Part shown: positions 1 to 9,683 of the stretch, in pieces
Position numbering within the stretch: position 1 is the stretch's first letter
Layout: each line of letters begins with the position of its first letter
The notes under the pieces: model-generated
The model's input: only the letters and a program-made list of their open reading frames with translations
Database searches by the model: none
What the model was told of the DNA's origin: nothing
Source of the DNA: Gracilariopsis chorda
Taxonomy: Eukaryota; Rhodophyta; Florideophyceae; Gracilariales; Gracilariaceae
Reading direction: 5' to 3'
Assembly (NCBI GenBank): GCA_003194525.1
Contig: NBIV01000399.1
Span: 1-46,116 of the forward strand
Length of the DNA stretch: 46,116 bases
Program-made: the position numbers and the translations under genes

Positions 1-309
1 CGGACAAGTTCCAGCCGTGCTGGCGCCGCTTCATCGCGGAATGATACCCCCGACCGGAACCCCGGAACCTCCTTTTGCCCTCGTTATCACCCCCGCAGGG
101 GAATGCAGCATCGACTCCGGCTGTTGCCCGCATGCCCAGGCACCCCGGCCTGCTCCCGCTGTCGCGGCTTCAAGCCCCCGTGGAACGGGTGATAACACCA
201 CCCCAGGGGACTTCCCTGGAATCCCAGGTCCGCGCTCTGTGACCGCCCATGAAACCCTTGTAGGGGAACTAAAATCCTCCAAGAGGTGTCTCGGCAACCC
301 CCGTAAAGG
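1..309 (+). other. Leader / start-of-gag region of element 1, truncated by window edge
   Basis: The segment precedes the first recognisable gag sequence. It is GC-rich and full of small stem-loops, for example the CCCC-GGGG and CCGT-ACGG types. Frames are open in places but no frame runs cleanly into the gag coiled coil near 312-450, so I cannot place a start codon. The 5' LTR and primer binding site lie outside the window. Confidence 0.45.
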
Positions 310-2068
310 AGGTCGCCGAGGAGCTCCGTATTTTACGGTCTGACGTCAACTCCGTGTTGGAGAGTTTGGGACAAACCCGCCGCCTTCATCGAAGGAGTTG
401 AAGCCCGATTTGATCGGATTGGTGCCCGCCTGGAGACGCTGGAGCAGTTCGTCCTCATGGACAAACCATCCCCGGGTGATCCGGTAAACGAGGCATCGCA
501 CAACGACCAGCTTGCTGGGAAGAAGAAACGCCGTCACCGACGGAAACATCACCGAAAATATTCGGACTCCGATTCTTCGACATCGTCGGACTCACCCCGA
601 AAACCATTCGTTAGCTCGAGCTCCTCGGACTCCGACTCGGAGGACGAGAAGCGAGGCTACTCCTCCCGCTCGAAGCGGTCATCGGCCACTGAAGGTGTGG
701 TCCGAACCCGCCAAGAAGGGGAGAAGACACCCCGGTCTCCGGGAATTGAAACCGACAAACCCGGATTACCGGAAGCTTTTATCATACCCGTACTACCGGC
801 TCAAAGATTCGTCACTTGGACGTACGCCCCGTTGTACGGGAAAGGTGCGAGAATGCATTAAGCGAATGCAGCTCTCGCTCCGCAACCAGTATTTTACTGG
901 AGAGGACCCAGTCCTAGTACTGGATTTCCTATCCCGCTTTGTAGCGGAGGCCGATATCCTCGGTATGAATGAGGGACAAGCCTATTTGGCTTTACCGTAT
1001 TTCTTACGGGGAGTGGCCGAGGACCAATACACCTCTGTCCGAGGATCTTCTCGCGCCTCCGAGGGAGGAGTTACTTGCTGGCCGGAGGCTGTGCAGTATC
1101 TTCTGCGCTCCTACGCCACCAACACCGCTATTCAGCAGGCTATCCTCGCTTTGCGAGATACACGCCAGCGTGCTGGAGAGACCAAGACCGATTACTCGGT
1201 GCGCCTTAACAAGGCTTTCCACAGATGTGGTAACGTATACCCGCTGGGGAGCGCAGTACCATGTTCATTGATGGTCTTGACCCGGCAATCCGGAGTTTAG
1301 TTACCCGTTATCGGGAGGACAAGCGAAGGATCACCTACCTCGAGCTGGTCCAACACGCTCGAGCGGAAGGGGATGCACTTCGTGCAAGAACTCCGAACAA
1401 TCGGTCTAAATCCGCCAAGGCGTTGTTGCTGGAAAGCGAAGCTTCCTCTCTCCCGCTCACCGCGGATGGGAACCCTGGACAGGGATTTGATACCGTGCAT
1501 TTAGCGCAGGGGGATGGTGTGTCGATACCCACCAGTGAGTTACCGTCAACGACGGAGATGACCCGTGATACGGGAACGGAAGACCCCGTTTTGTACCGTG
1601 GTAACAGTCGGGTTCAACCCCAACGTCCCGTTTTCAAACGGTCAATCCCGTTATCAACGGCCTGGATGGACTGACACCCGCCCTGCGGTTCGCTTCTCCG
1701 ATACTCGGAATAATAATCCGCGTGTCGCGGTGCTGGCTCTCATTTGCCACCTGTGCTATGCCCATGGCCATACCTCTCCTCAGTGTATTTGTTCACTGAA
1801 GGATATGGCCAAGGTGGTGGCAAATTATGAGGCCCTCACTCCAGAGGAGAAACGTTCCGTCCCGACGGCTTCCTACCTCCGTGCTAAAACGGACTTTTCT
1901 CACGCCCTACCACAGACCCCGCGTGCGCGGCAAGCTTCATACACCCCGATTCGGGAGATCACGCAACCATCCGTTGCAACCCCCGCTTATGCGGATAGAA
2001 ACCCCCGTCAACGGGATGAAGCACTCGTTGTCGAGGAAACCAACCCACCGCCGAAGGCGGAAAACTAA
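310..2068 (+). pseudogene. gag: Ty3/gypsy gag of element 1, broken by frameshifts
   Basis: Structural (capsid/nucleocapsid) protein of a Ty3/gypsy retrotransposon. Visible in order: a charged helical segment (about 312-450, changing frame near 380); a basic then Ser/Asp-rich segment (about 500-700); a capsid-like helical region (about 850-1400, with QYLLRSYATNTAIQQAIL); and a CCHC zinc knuckle, CHLCYAHGHTSPQC, at 1745-1786. The reading switches frame near 380, 700-800, 1255 and 1600, so this copy should not make one Gag, unless sequence errors or recoding are involved. The last gag frame stops at 2068. The same capsid block is recognisable in the decayed element at 34750-35121 (YPQVVKYIFQTYAIHKVIQEA), which supports the assignment. 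Confidence 0.8.
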
Positions 2069-2085
2069 CTGAGGGAGTCTCCCCT

Positions 2086-5000
2086 TTGGGAGAGGCGTCC
2101 TCAAAAACGAGGCTGTTGGCGCCCGAGGCGTCCTCGCCTCGCTCCCCGGTGAAAGTCCTCTCGAGGAAAGACACCGCTGACGCGGACTCTGCGCACCTCG
2201 GTGTGTTGCGTCGCCCGTGGATACGGAGTAAAAATCCCCGGATTCCCGGTAGAGTCTTGGTCTTGGCCAAGCGCAATTATAAGGTCTATGCCGACCTTGG
2301 CCTTGACCCCCAGTTTATGGTGAGGTTTCTCACCGTCCTGGATACAGGTGCAGACCCCAACTTTGTCGTGGAATCATTGTTACCCCCGCTTGTGCGGTCG
2401 CGTATCCGCTCTGACGCGGTCCCCGACATTTCGGATGCGAACAACAATCCGTTACAAACGGTGGGCACAGTGGACCTCGTCGTGAGACTTGGTACATCTG
2501 TGGTGAAGTTGGACTTCATCGTTTGCCGTTCACTGGCAGCACCAGTCATACTGGGATGTGATTACTGCGACAGATTTGTCGACGCAATCAGGCCCCGCCT
2601 CAGGCGTGTAGAACTTGACGACGGATCGTCGGTTCCGATTGTTCGCCGCCCGCTAAAGCGGTCCTCTCGGAAACAAGTTCCGCTCCCTGCTGCGCAGGAA
2701 CCACCGCCCGCGTCCCGCGAGTCCACCAAGCTCCGCGTCGCTGCCTCGGTTTCTATACCGGCTGAGTCCCAAGTCTGGGTACAGGTAAATTCCCGTCAAC
2801 ACGGTCTTCGGGTTATACAACCCCTCGCCTCGTTGTACGAGAAATCCCAGCTGGCGCTGGCTAATGGAATTGTCTCCATTTCCCCGGATGTTCCTTTCTG
2901 GATATTGGTTGCCAACCTTGGCAAACACCCCCAGTATCTGGTCAAACACCAAGTAATTGGGAGTGTAACCCCCCATCCTATGGGAATGCTGCCAACGAAG
3001 ATGACAGCCGCCGATGTACTCGGAGTTACCACCTCTTCTGAGGAGTTCACCCCGCCGTCCGAAGACGTCAAGTCTAAGGAGGGGGAGGAAACCGCTACTT
3101 CAGCGTCGAACATACCGAGTAACTCGGAATTGCGAACCACACCTGTTCCACAGGACAATGCTCCATCGAGCAATGACCGGATTGATCCGGAAAAAGCACT
3201 TGAAGCGCTGGACTTCAGCCACGTGCCAGAGTCGCACCGCGACAAACTCCATACTATGTTACGGGAATTCACCACAATGTGGGATGGCTCGCTTGGCGAG
3301 ATTGATGCAACGGAACACCGGATCGATTTAATCCCCGGTGCGCGACCGGTTGCACAACCCCCTTACAGGGCAGGTCCGAAAGCTCGGGAAGAGGAGCAGT
3401 CCCAGGTGGACAAGATGCTCCGCGCAGGTGTGATTGATCCCGCTCAATCGCCCTGGGCATCCCCAGTTGTACTGGCTTTAAAGGCTGACGGAACCTGGAG
3501 GTTCTGTGTCGACTACCGCCGGCTCAATGCCGTGACTGTTAGGGACACGTACCCCATCCCTCGTATGGACGAGTGCATTGACTCCCTTGGAGACGCCACC
3601 GTGTTCACGGCCCTTGATGCCAATTGGGGATATTGGCAAGTACCTGTCAGACAGGAGGATCGCGACAAAACCGCATTCACCTGCCATGCAGGAACGTACC
3701 GCTTCAAGCGGATGCCATTTGGGTTAACCAACGCCCCCGCCACCTTTCAGCGTGCAGTAGATATTCTACTCAACCGCTTTAAGTGGCGGAGTTGTCTGGT
3801 CTACCTTGATGATATTATCATCTTCTCCAACTCGTTGGACGACCATCTCACTCACGTCCGAGACGTGCTGACCGTACTCCGTCATGCGGGAATTACCCTC
3901 AAGTTGAGGAAATGCGAGTTTTTCACAGATACTGTGAAGTATCTGGGTCACATTATCCGTCCTGGACGGTTAGCGATCGAGAAAGCTCGAGTCAAATCCC
4001 TCGTTGAGGCGAAAGAACCCCGTACTCAAACGGAACTGCGCTCCTTTCTGGGGCTGGTCAACGTCTATCGACGGTTTATCCCGAACTTTTCGGATACTGC
4101 AGCGCCCCTGAACGCGTTGTTGCGAAAGGGGAACCCCCCAAAACTGGGAACATTTACGCCCGAGCAATCGGAAGCTTTTAACTCCTTAAAGGAGGCTGTC
4201 ACATCAGCACCAATCCTACATCTCCCAAAACTTGGGTTGCCATACTCCGTAGATACGGACTCGAGCGACTACCAAGTCGGGTGTGCTCTTTTTCAAACCA
4301 CCCCCGAGGGGGAACGACATCCAATTGGTTATTGGTCACGTTCGCTCAATGTTCATGAGCGGAACTACTCCGTATCGGAGAAAGAGTGCCTCGCCGTCGT
4401 ATGGGCGATGACCACTCTGCGCCCCTACCTTATGGGAATTCACTTCACCGTGTACACGGATCATTCCTCATTGAGGTGGTTGATGAATATCTCCGACCCG
4501 TCGGGACGCCTCATGCGCTGGAGACTCCGCCTCGCGGAATATGACTTTCAAGTCATTTATAAAAAGGGTGCGCAGAACACTCAGGCCGACGCTTTATCGC
4601 GGTTACCCACAAGTGGGGAAGCACTCCCAACGGAGGATGATGAAGTCCCATGCTTCATGGCTATAGACCCGGATGATCCGGAACATGCCGTCGAGGCTAG
4701 GCCAGAAACCTGGGACGAGGATGCTGATTTTGACGAACTACTCGCATCGCGAGATAAATCTGAGAACCCGTTACCGGGAAACTTTGTACCGGTATCACCG
4801 GAAGAAATGATCCGAGAACAATTCGGCGACCCATTCTGTACGAGAATTCGTGCCCGTATCAACGGTGGTGAAGATCTCCCTTTCGGGGTAAACGACAAAG
4901 GCTACCTCGTAAGAAAGGTCGAAGCCCGCCCACAGATTGTGGTACCACATTCCCTGCAATCGCGGGTGTTACATCTATCACACTACGCCCCCATTGGAGG

Positions 5001-7647
5001 TCACCCAGGTGGGAGGAAACTCTACCTAACCCTGCGAAGGGATTTCTATTGGCCCGCAATGGCGGTGGATTGCTACGCAACTGTGCGGTTTTGTAGCGAA
5101 TGCGCGAAGAATCGCGTCAAACTGCGCAAAAATGCGAAGAAGATGAAACTATTCCCCGCAAGGGCGCCGCTCGAGTTTATTGCGATCGATATTCTCGGAC
5201 CATTACTCACCACGAAACGTGGAAACAAGTTTCTACTTGTCATTACCGACCGCTTTTCTAAGCTGGTACGGACTGTCCCTCTTCGGAGGATAACCGCTCT
5301 CACGGTGGCCCAGGCTCTGGTGACGCACTGGATTTTTGTCTACGGTCCCCCTGTAGAGGTGCTCTCTGACAACGGGAAGCAGTTCGTGAGCAAGTTCTTC
5401 CAGGATGTTTGTCGCATCCTGGATGTCAAGAACTTGTTCACGACTACCTACCACCCCCAGTGTAATGGGCAAGTTGAACGGTTTAACCGGACGTTACTCG
5501 CGGCGTTACGTTCCTACGTCGCTGACCACCCAGCGAATTGGGATCTCTACGCTGATGCGGTAACCTACGCGTACAATACGCAGGTACACCGGACTACCGG
5601 AGTTTCGCCATTCGAGTTAGTTCTATCTAGAACACCCCCGCCTGTGGCGCTGGAACCCCAAGCTACCTTGGACAATTTCCCATCTGTGGGTATCTACCGG
5701 CAGCAATGGAAGCGATGGCTTTCCAAGCTGGTCCCCGCTGCGCGGAAGTCTATGGCACGGGCCCAAGCCGCTTACAAGCGGGATTTTGACGCTCGCGTGC
5801 GAGTAAAACCATCCCCGATTCGGGCAAATAACTACGTCTTCATCAGGAAGGAATACTACAACCCGGAACGGGAGAAGCGTCACAAACTCTCGCCTGTGGC
5901 GGATGGACCCTTCAAGGTGATCTCTGTTAACACCGACACTGTCGTGGTAGAGATGGGGGACACGCACGAACGGATTTCCCGTGATCGTGTTGTCCTCGCC
6001 CCTCCTCCCTCGTCAGAGGTAGTCCTGGATCCAGGCAACCCCGTTTCCACGGACTCCGCTACACCGGAACAATCCGGTAGTACTAGACCTACGGTACTAC
6101 CACACCCCAGCCGGGGACTCTCAGACCTACCGACTCTGTCGGACTCACCGGCTCAGCCGGGTAATTCGGGCCCCTCAGCGCCCGCCCCTACCACGTCTGC
6201 CCCACTGGCGCGCATCTATACCCGCCAGGCGGGGAATGTTATCCCTTATCCCGCCGCTCCGTCTAAGGAGGGGGAGGAGAACACTCGTTTTCGAGGAACG
6301 ATATCACCGTCGCAACGGGAAACACACCGTAACATACGGAACACTGACCGTGGAGCACGGAGTATGTCACGCGACACTAAACCCCCGTTCCCGAGCAGTG
6401 CTGTGCAACAGGAACCAGACGCGCAGGCCCCGCAAAAGCGGCAAATACACCGTTTGTCACGGGAAAACGAGAAGCCTCACTCCAATACCGCAGCAGCGGA
6501 AAGGCAATCGCCCGATGCCTCGAAGCCGCCGTTGGCGGAAGTCCCCGCGGAAGCGGTTCAATCAGGTCGATCAGACCCGCGCCCTGCGGAGAAGGGGCGC
6601 CCAGATACGCCGGCCTCACAGGGGAATACCCACACCCCTCTTGGGGAAAAAGGCGGCCAAGCTGCAATCGAAGCTTTAAGCCCTGGCTCGCAAGCACCGG
6701 AAACGCCTCCCGTCGTTGACGGAATCAAAGCCCCCGCTACGGGGAATAATTTGCGCCGACCCCCGCATCGCTGCGGCGAAGAACCGAGGAACTCTGGAAT
6801 AACGCGCGCCATCGCACGCTCGAAACCGGTCGTACCGGACGCTGCTCCTCCTCACGGGGATGGTGCACTGCGCTCAGCGGCAATTCCCCTGAAAAGGGTG
6901 TCATCGGCACCTGCCCGGAACCCCCCAGAGGGGAATTTTGACCAAAATACCGGTGTACCGGAGTTAGCCCCAGGCAACCCGTCAGTAGCCGGGGACACCA
7001 CGGCATCGCCGGAAGGTATGGTGCAGAGCGCTCGTGCGCCTGGCAGGGAGGCGGTTTGCCACCCAATCACCGTGTCGCACGGGACCCCCCAGGGGATTGT
7101 GGAAATGCCGATCCCGCAGAAGCGGTCATCTTCCCGCAAACTCGCGGTTCGTGCGCTCAACGGCGAAGGCGGAACCCAAGTCCCCCGCCGACTGGCGGTT
7201 CGCCCGGCCTACCGTGAAGACGGAAACAACGACACCCCTCTGGGGAACGACTTGCCGGTGAAAACCGTGGCACCACACACCCTCTTGAGGGATATTTTCC
7301 CGCATGAGCAGCGGCCACTAGGACAGCGCACGGCAACGTCGGAGTTATCGCCGAACACCCTGCTAAGGGACATTATACCGCACCGCGGGCAACCCTCGCC
7401 AGGGATTACAACCACCACCCGGCACGGCCGGCAGGTCTACGAACGAGAGTTCGTAGTAGACCGACTTGTCGGACACACCTGGGACCAGGATGGTATTCTA
7501 CAATACCGCGTCCGCTGGTACGGGTACGATCCCAGTGGGGATACGTGGGAGCCAATGGAACACCTCCCACGGTCGCAGGTCGTGCGATACCACCGTCAAA
7601 CGGGAACTGCAGCTCCAGCCACGCTGGTAAATGCCCAAGTTGGGTAA
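2086..7647 (+). CDS. pol: Ty3/gypsy Pol polyprotein with C-terminal chromodomain (element 1)
   Basis: Reverse-transcribing polyprotein of a chromovirus-type Ty3/gypsy element, open for 1853 codons. Numbering is from the TTG at 2086; the frame is open from 2020, so the true start is probably by fusion or frameshift from gag. Domains: aspartic protease VLDTGADPNFV (D86); RT with LDANWGYWQVPV and YLDD at residues 573-576; RNase H with DTDSSDYQVG (D723) and YTDHSSLRWL; HHCC zinc finger (about 963-1010, HLSHYAPIGGHPGGRK); integrase core D1035, D1095, E1131, which is DD35E spacing; GPF-like end; a low-complexity Pro/Arg/Ser linker of about 450 residues; then a chromodomain at about 1785-1840 (EREFVVDRL, YRVRWYGYDPSGDTWEP). 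The chromodomain would bind modified histone tails and steer integration. It converges with the antisense gene ending at 7839, with 191 bp between the stops. Confidence 0.95.
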   Translation: MGEASSKTRLLAPEASSPRSPVKVLSRKDTADADSAHLGVLRRPWIRSKNPRIPGRVLVLAKRNYKVYADLGLDPQFMVRFLTVLDTGADPNFVVESLLPPLVRSRIRSDAVPDISDANNNPLQTVGTVDLVVRLGTSVVKLDFIVCRSLAAPVILGCDYCDRFVDAIRPRLRRVELDDGSSVPIVRRPLKRSSRKQVPLPAAQEPPPASRESTKLRVAASVSIPAESQVWVQVNSRQHGLRVIQPLASLYEKSQLALANGIVSISPDVPFWILVANLGKHPQYLVKHQVIGSVTPHPMGMLPTKMTAADVLGVTTSSEEFTPPSEDVKSKEGEETATSASNIPSNSELRTTPVPQDNAPSSNDRIDPEKALEALDFSHVPESHRDKLHTMLREFTTMWDGSLGEIDATEHRIDLIPGARPVAQPPYRAGPKAREEEQSQVDKMLRAGVIDPAQSPWASPVVLALKADGTWRFCVDYRRLNAVTVRDTYPIPRMDECIDSLGDATVFTALDANWGYWQVPVRQEDRDKTAFTCHAGTYRFKRMPFGLTNAPATFQRAVDILLNRFKWRSCLVYLDDIIIFSNSLDDHLTHVRDVLTVLRHAGITLKLRKCEFFTDTVKYLGHIIRPGRLAIEKARVKSLVEAKEPRTQTELRSFLGLVNVYRRFIPNFSDTAAPLNALLRKGNPPKLGTFTPEQSEAFNSLKEAVTSAPILHLPKLGLPYSVDTDSSDYQVGCALFQTTPEGERHPIGYWSRSLNVHERNYSVSEKECLAVVWAMTTLRPYLMGIHFTVYTDHSSLRWLMNISDPSGRLMRWRLRLAEYDFQVIYKKGAQNTQADALSRLPTSGEALPTEDDEVPCFMAIDPDDPEHAVEARPETWDEDADFDELLASRDKSENPLPGNFVPVSPEEMIREQFGDPFCTRIRARINGGEDLPFGVNDKGYLVRKVEARPQIVVPHSLQSRVLHLSHYAPIGGHPGGRKLYLTLRRDFYWPAMAVDCYATVRFCSECAKNRVKLRKNAKKMKLFPARAPLEFIAIDILGPLLTTKRGNKFLLVITDRFSKLVRTVPLRRITALTVAQALVTHWIFVYGPPVEVLSDNGKQFVSKFFQDVCRILDVKNLFTTTYHPQCNGQVERFNRTLLAALRSYVADHPANWDLYADAVTYAYNTQVHRTTGVSPFELVLSRTPPPVALEPQATLDNFPSVGIYRQQWKRWLSKLVPAARKSMARAQAAYKRDFDARVRVKPSPIRANNYVFIRKEYYNPEREKRHKLSPVADGPFKVISVNTDTVVVEMGDTHERISRDRVVLAPPPSSEVVLDPGNPVSTDSATPEQSGSTRPTVLPHPSRGLSDLPTLSDSPAQPGNSGPSAPAPTTSAPLARIYTRQAGNVIPYPAAPSKEGEENTRFRGTISPSQRETHRNIRNTDRGARSMSRDTKPPFPSSAVQQEPDAQAPQKRQIHRLSRENEKPHSNTAAAERQSPDASKPPLAEVPAEAVQSGRSDPRPAEKGRPDTPASQGNTHTPLGEKGGQAAIEALSPGSQAPETPPVVDGIKAPATGNNLRRPPHRCGEEPRNSGITRAIARSKPVVPDAAPPHGDGALRSAAIPLKRVSSAPARNPPEGNFDQNTGVPELAPGNPSVAGDTTASPEGMVQSARAPGREAVCHPITVSHGTPQGIVEMPIPQKRSSSRKLAVRALNGEGGTQVPRRLAVRPAYREDGNNDTPLGNDLPVKTVAPHTLLRDIFPHEQRPLGQRTATSELSPNTLLRDIIPHRGQPSPGITTTTRHGRQVYEREFVVDRLVGHTWDQDGILQYRVRWYGYDPSGDTWEPMEHLPRSQVVRYHRQTGTAAPATLVNAQVG

Positions 7648-7838
7648 CGTTGCCGCGCGAGCGGAGAGCGAAAGGAATGGATAACAAGACAAGGTCCGTC
7701 GAAGACGGGGAACTCAACCGAGAAGCACCGTTCTAAACGGGAAAGTTTATTCAAGGGAGCAGCTAGCTCCCCACAATACTACACTACACTAACTGGCATA
7801 GCCAGGGAAAGAAGAACCAGGAAACTGGACTAGAGGTT
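7648..7838. other. Spacer between convergent pol and aORF stops
   Basis: 191 bp between the pol stop and the stop of the antisense gene. It contains hairpins such as the AGGGAGC-AGCTAGCTCCC area near 7754-7773. The same spacer is found in fragment A (38180-38345), so it belongs to the element. It is where two convergent transcripts would end or overlap. Confidence 0.5.
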
Positions 7839-9626
7839 TCACTCACCCCCATCGTCCGGGGCGTAACCCCCAGCAAGGCGGTAGGCCAACGCGTCCGCCA
7901 TGGTGGTGACATCCCCCGATACCTCGGCAGCGCTAAGACCGGCACCCCGGAGGAAACGTGCGATGATTTCGTTTTCATTCGCCGTCACCCCGCTGGGGAT
8001 AGAAGGTCCGGCACTTGCCGTTGAAGGGTCAGCAGCCGGCTCGGCCGGAGATACCCCCTCTGGGAAAGCTTCCGCGCTAGCGCCGGTTTCCTCTACGTCC
8101 ATCTCCCCGGGTTCTTCCGGTTCGTTATCGACCATTGGGTCATCCCCGCCGTATGCGCGGTAGTAGTCGTCAGAATCGACGTACCCCACCGGGTGGTCTT
8201 CCGGCACATGCCGGGGCGTATCGCGAAGCTCTCGCGCCTCCTCGGAGGAAATTTCCCGGAACTCCCAGGGGTCGAAGTAGATAAAATCCCCCGCAAGGGC
8301 GGTGTTTCTACCGAGTCCCGGACCACCGGTGTTACCGCTGCCGCCATCCAGACGACCGCTTTGCTCCAGCGGGACCTCACTCCAGCTAACGCTGTCGATG
8401 TACCCAAGTAATTGGAGGACCTCTTCATTGTTGGCCTGGCCCCCAAGGGGGATGCGAAGATCCAGGTTTCGGATCGCTGCCCGCACACGCGGTTGAAGGA
8501 ACCAGAGACGATACTGGTCGTACGCCTCGTTGAGGATATAAGCCGCACTGCGGGCCGCCCACTCCGTAACCACTACGGACCACAACCCCGACCGGGGATC
8601 CTGCATGAGCAGCGAACCGAGGTACGTAAGTACCGGCGGGAGTTCTATGTAGCACCTCCGGCAGGCTTCATGGAAGCGCCACCACTCGGGGAGTGCTACA
8701 TACCGACCTAGTCGGTGAGGCGGCGCAATCCGCTCTATCTCCACGTTCTGATACGGGATAAAGTACCCGAATCGGGATCGCCAACGCCGCTCGTAGCGGA
8801 TGAAGTTTTGGAGAAAGTTGGACCGGTATTGCCGGGGAAGGTACCTGAACTCCGCCCGAATAATCGGTCGCTCCCAGCAAAGGGCCTCTTGCCGCGCTGC
8901 GGGGAAATTCCTCCAAGCGAGGGTCTCGAGGCGGAACAGGTTCTCGCCGTACCCAATCTCCCCGCGAGTGCGGAAGTAGCTAACGTCGAAGCCAAACTCC
9001 GGTGGGACCGGTACATCGAATGGAGCCCGGCTCTGCCGTTGGTACGCCATCCGCGTCAACGCGGTCTGCGCCGCAGCGACGGTCTCGCCCGAGTTTCTTC
9101 GGAGGTGGTGACGCGGAATCGCAATCCGGTGACGCCAATCCCACGATGTGGTGACTGCTCTGGGCAGATCCCCCGGAAGGGTGTCTGAACCATCCGCATA
9201 AGCGGTGACCAACCCCTCATTGAGGGCAGCGACCGGGTGAAACCACGGGGCAAGGCGCAGGCGCGACGCGTGATTCCGATTCATCGGGTTGAGCCCCACC
9301 AGGGTGTTGTAGGTTGGCCAGTTGGACACCGGAGTGGTTCCGGAGGACACCACCGAAGGTGGTAGTGCGAAGGGATGGTCGGCTGCAGCAGCCATATTCC
9401 CCGGTTGTACCGGATTTCGATCGCCCTGAGGCAGGGGAACTGACCGGAAACCAGTGGTGTACCGCCCGAGAAGTCTCGGCGGTTGGCTGTGGCTGTTGAT
9501 ATGGTTGTCGTCGTTCATTTGTCCCTTTTGGAGGGTGGCTGTTGTTGTCGTTTGTGTGCTTGATGACTCTGGTGCAGAGGGATTTACCGGAGAACCGGAG
9601 ACAAAGCACGCGCTTTTATCACCCAT
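7839..9626 (-). CDS. Antisense gene (aORF) of element 1, 595 residues, function unknown
   Basis: I do not recognise a known family. The gene lies between pol and the 3' LTR on the strand opposite to gag-pol. It starts 57 bp inside the LTR, with A at -3 and G at +4 (AAAATGG). The first ~75 residues are Ser/Thr/Pro/Gln-rich. A conserved core of about 350 residues follows, with blocks LAPWFHP, DWRHRIA, YFRTRGEIGYGENL, RPIIRAEFRYL, RSRFGYFIPYQNVEIER, EWAARSAAYIL, LDLRIPLG and YFDPWEF. An acidic stretch (DDPMVDNEPEEPGEMDVEE) and a low-complexity C-terminus end it. There is no signal peptide, membrane helix, zinc knuckle or polymerase motif. The same blocks occur in the 613-residue gene at 40806-42647, showing conservation between diverged elements. 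The core is aromatic- and Arg-rich and could bind nucleic acid or Gag, but that is a guess. Confidence 0.85.
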   Translation of the reverse strand: MGDKSACFVSGSPVNPSAPESSSTQTTTTATLQKGQMNDDNHINSHSQPPRLLGRYTTGFRSVPLPQGDRNPVQPGNMAAAADHPFALPPSVVSSGTTPVSNWPTYNTLVGLNPMNRNHASRLRLAPWFHPVAALNEGLVTAYADGSDTLPGDLPRAVTTSWDWRHRIAIPRHHLRRNSGETVAAAQTALTRMAYQRQSRAPFDVPVPPEFGFDVSYFRTRGEIGYGENLFRLETLAWRNFPAARQEALCWERPIIRAEFRYLPRQYRSNFLQNFIRYERRWRSRFGYFIPYQNVEIERIAPPHRLGRYVALPEWWRFHEACRRCYIELPPVLTYLGSLLMQDPRSGLWSVVVTEWAARSAAYILNEAYDQYRLWFLQPRVRAAIRNLDLRIPLGGQANNEEVLQLLGYIDSVSWSEVPLEQSGRLDGGSGNTGGPGLGRNTALAGDFIYFDPWEFREISSEEARELRDTPRHVPEDHPVGYVDSDDYYRAYGGDDPMVDNEPEEPGEMDVEETGASAEAFPEGVSPAEPAADPSTASAGPSIPSGVTANENEIIARFLRGAGLSAAEVSGDVTTMADALAYRLAGGYAPDDGGE

Positions 9627-9668
9627 TTTCGTCTGGGAATCCTCCGCGCCCGCGGTCGTTTTCCCGTC

Positions 9669-9680
9669 TTAAGGGGGGGG
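9669..9680 (+). other. Polypurine tract of element 1
   Basis: TTAAGGGGGGGG lies three bases before the TG that opens the LTR, as expected for the plus-strand primer of reverse transcription. The same tract sits, reversed, just inside the LTRs of fragments A, B and C. Its orientation fixes 9684-10491 as the 3' LTR of the + strand element. Confidence 0.8.
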
Positions 9681-9683
9681 ATA

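Noticed and set aside
6236..6679. 147-codon + strand frame inside the Pol linker
   Set aside because: Shadow of the arginine-rich linker in another frame; pol itself is open here.
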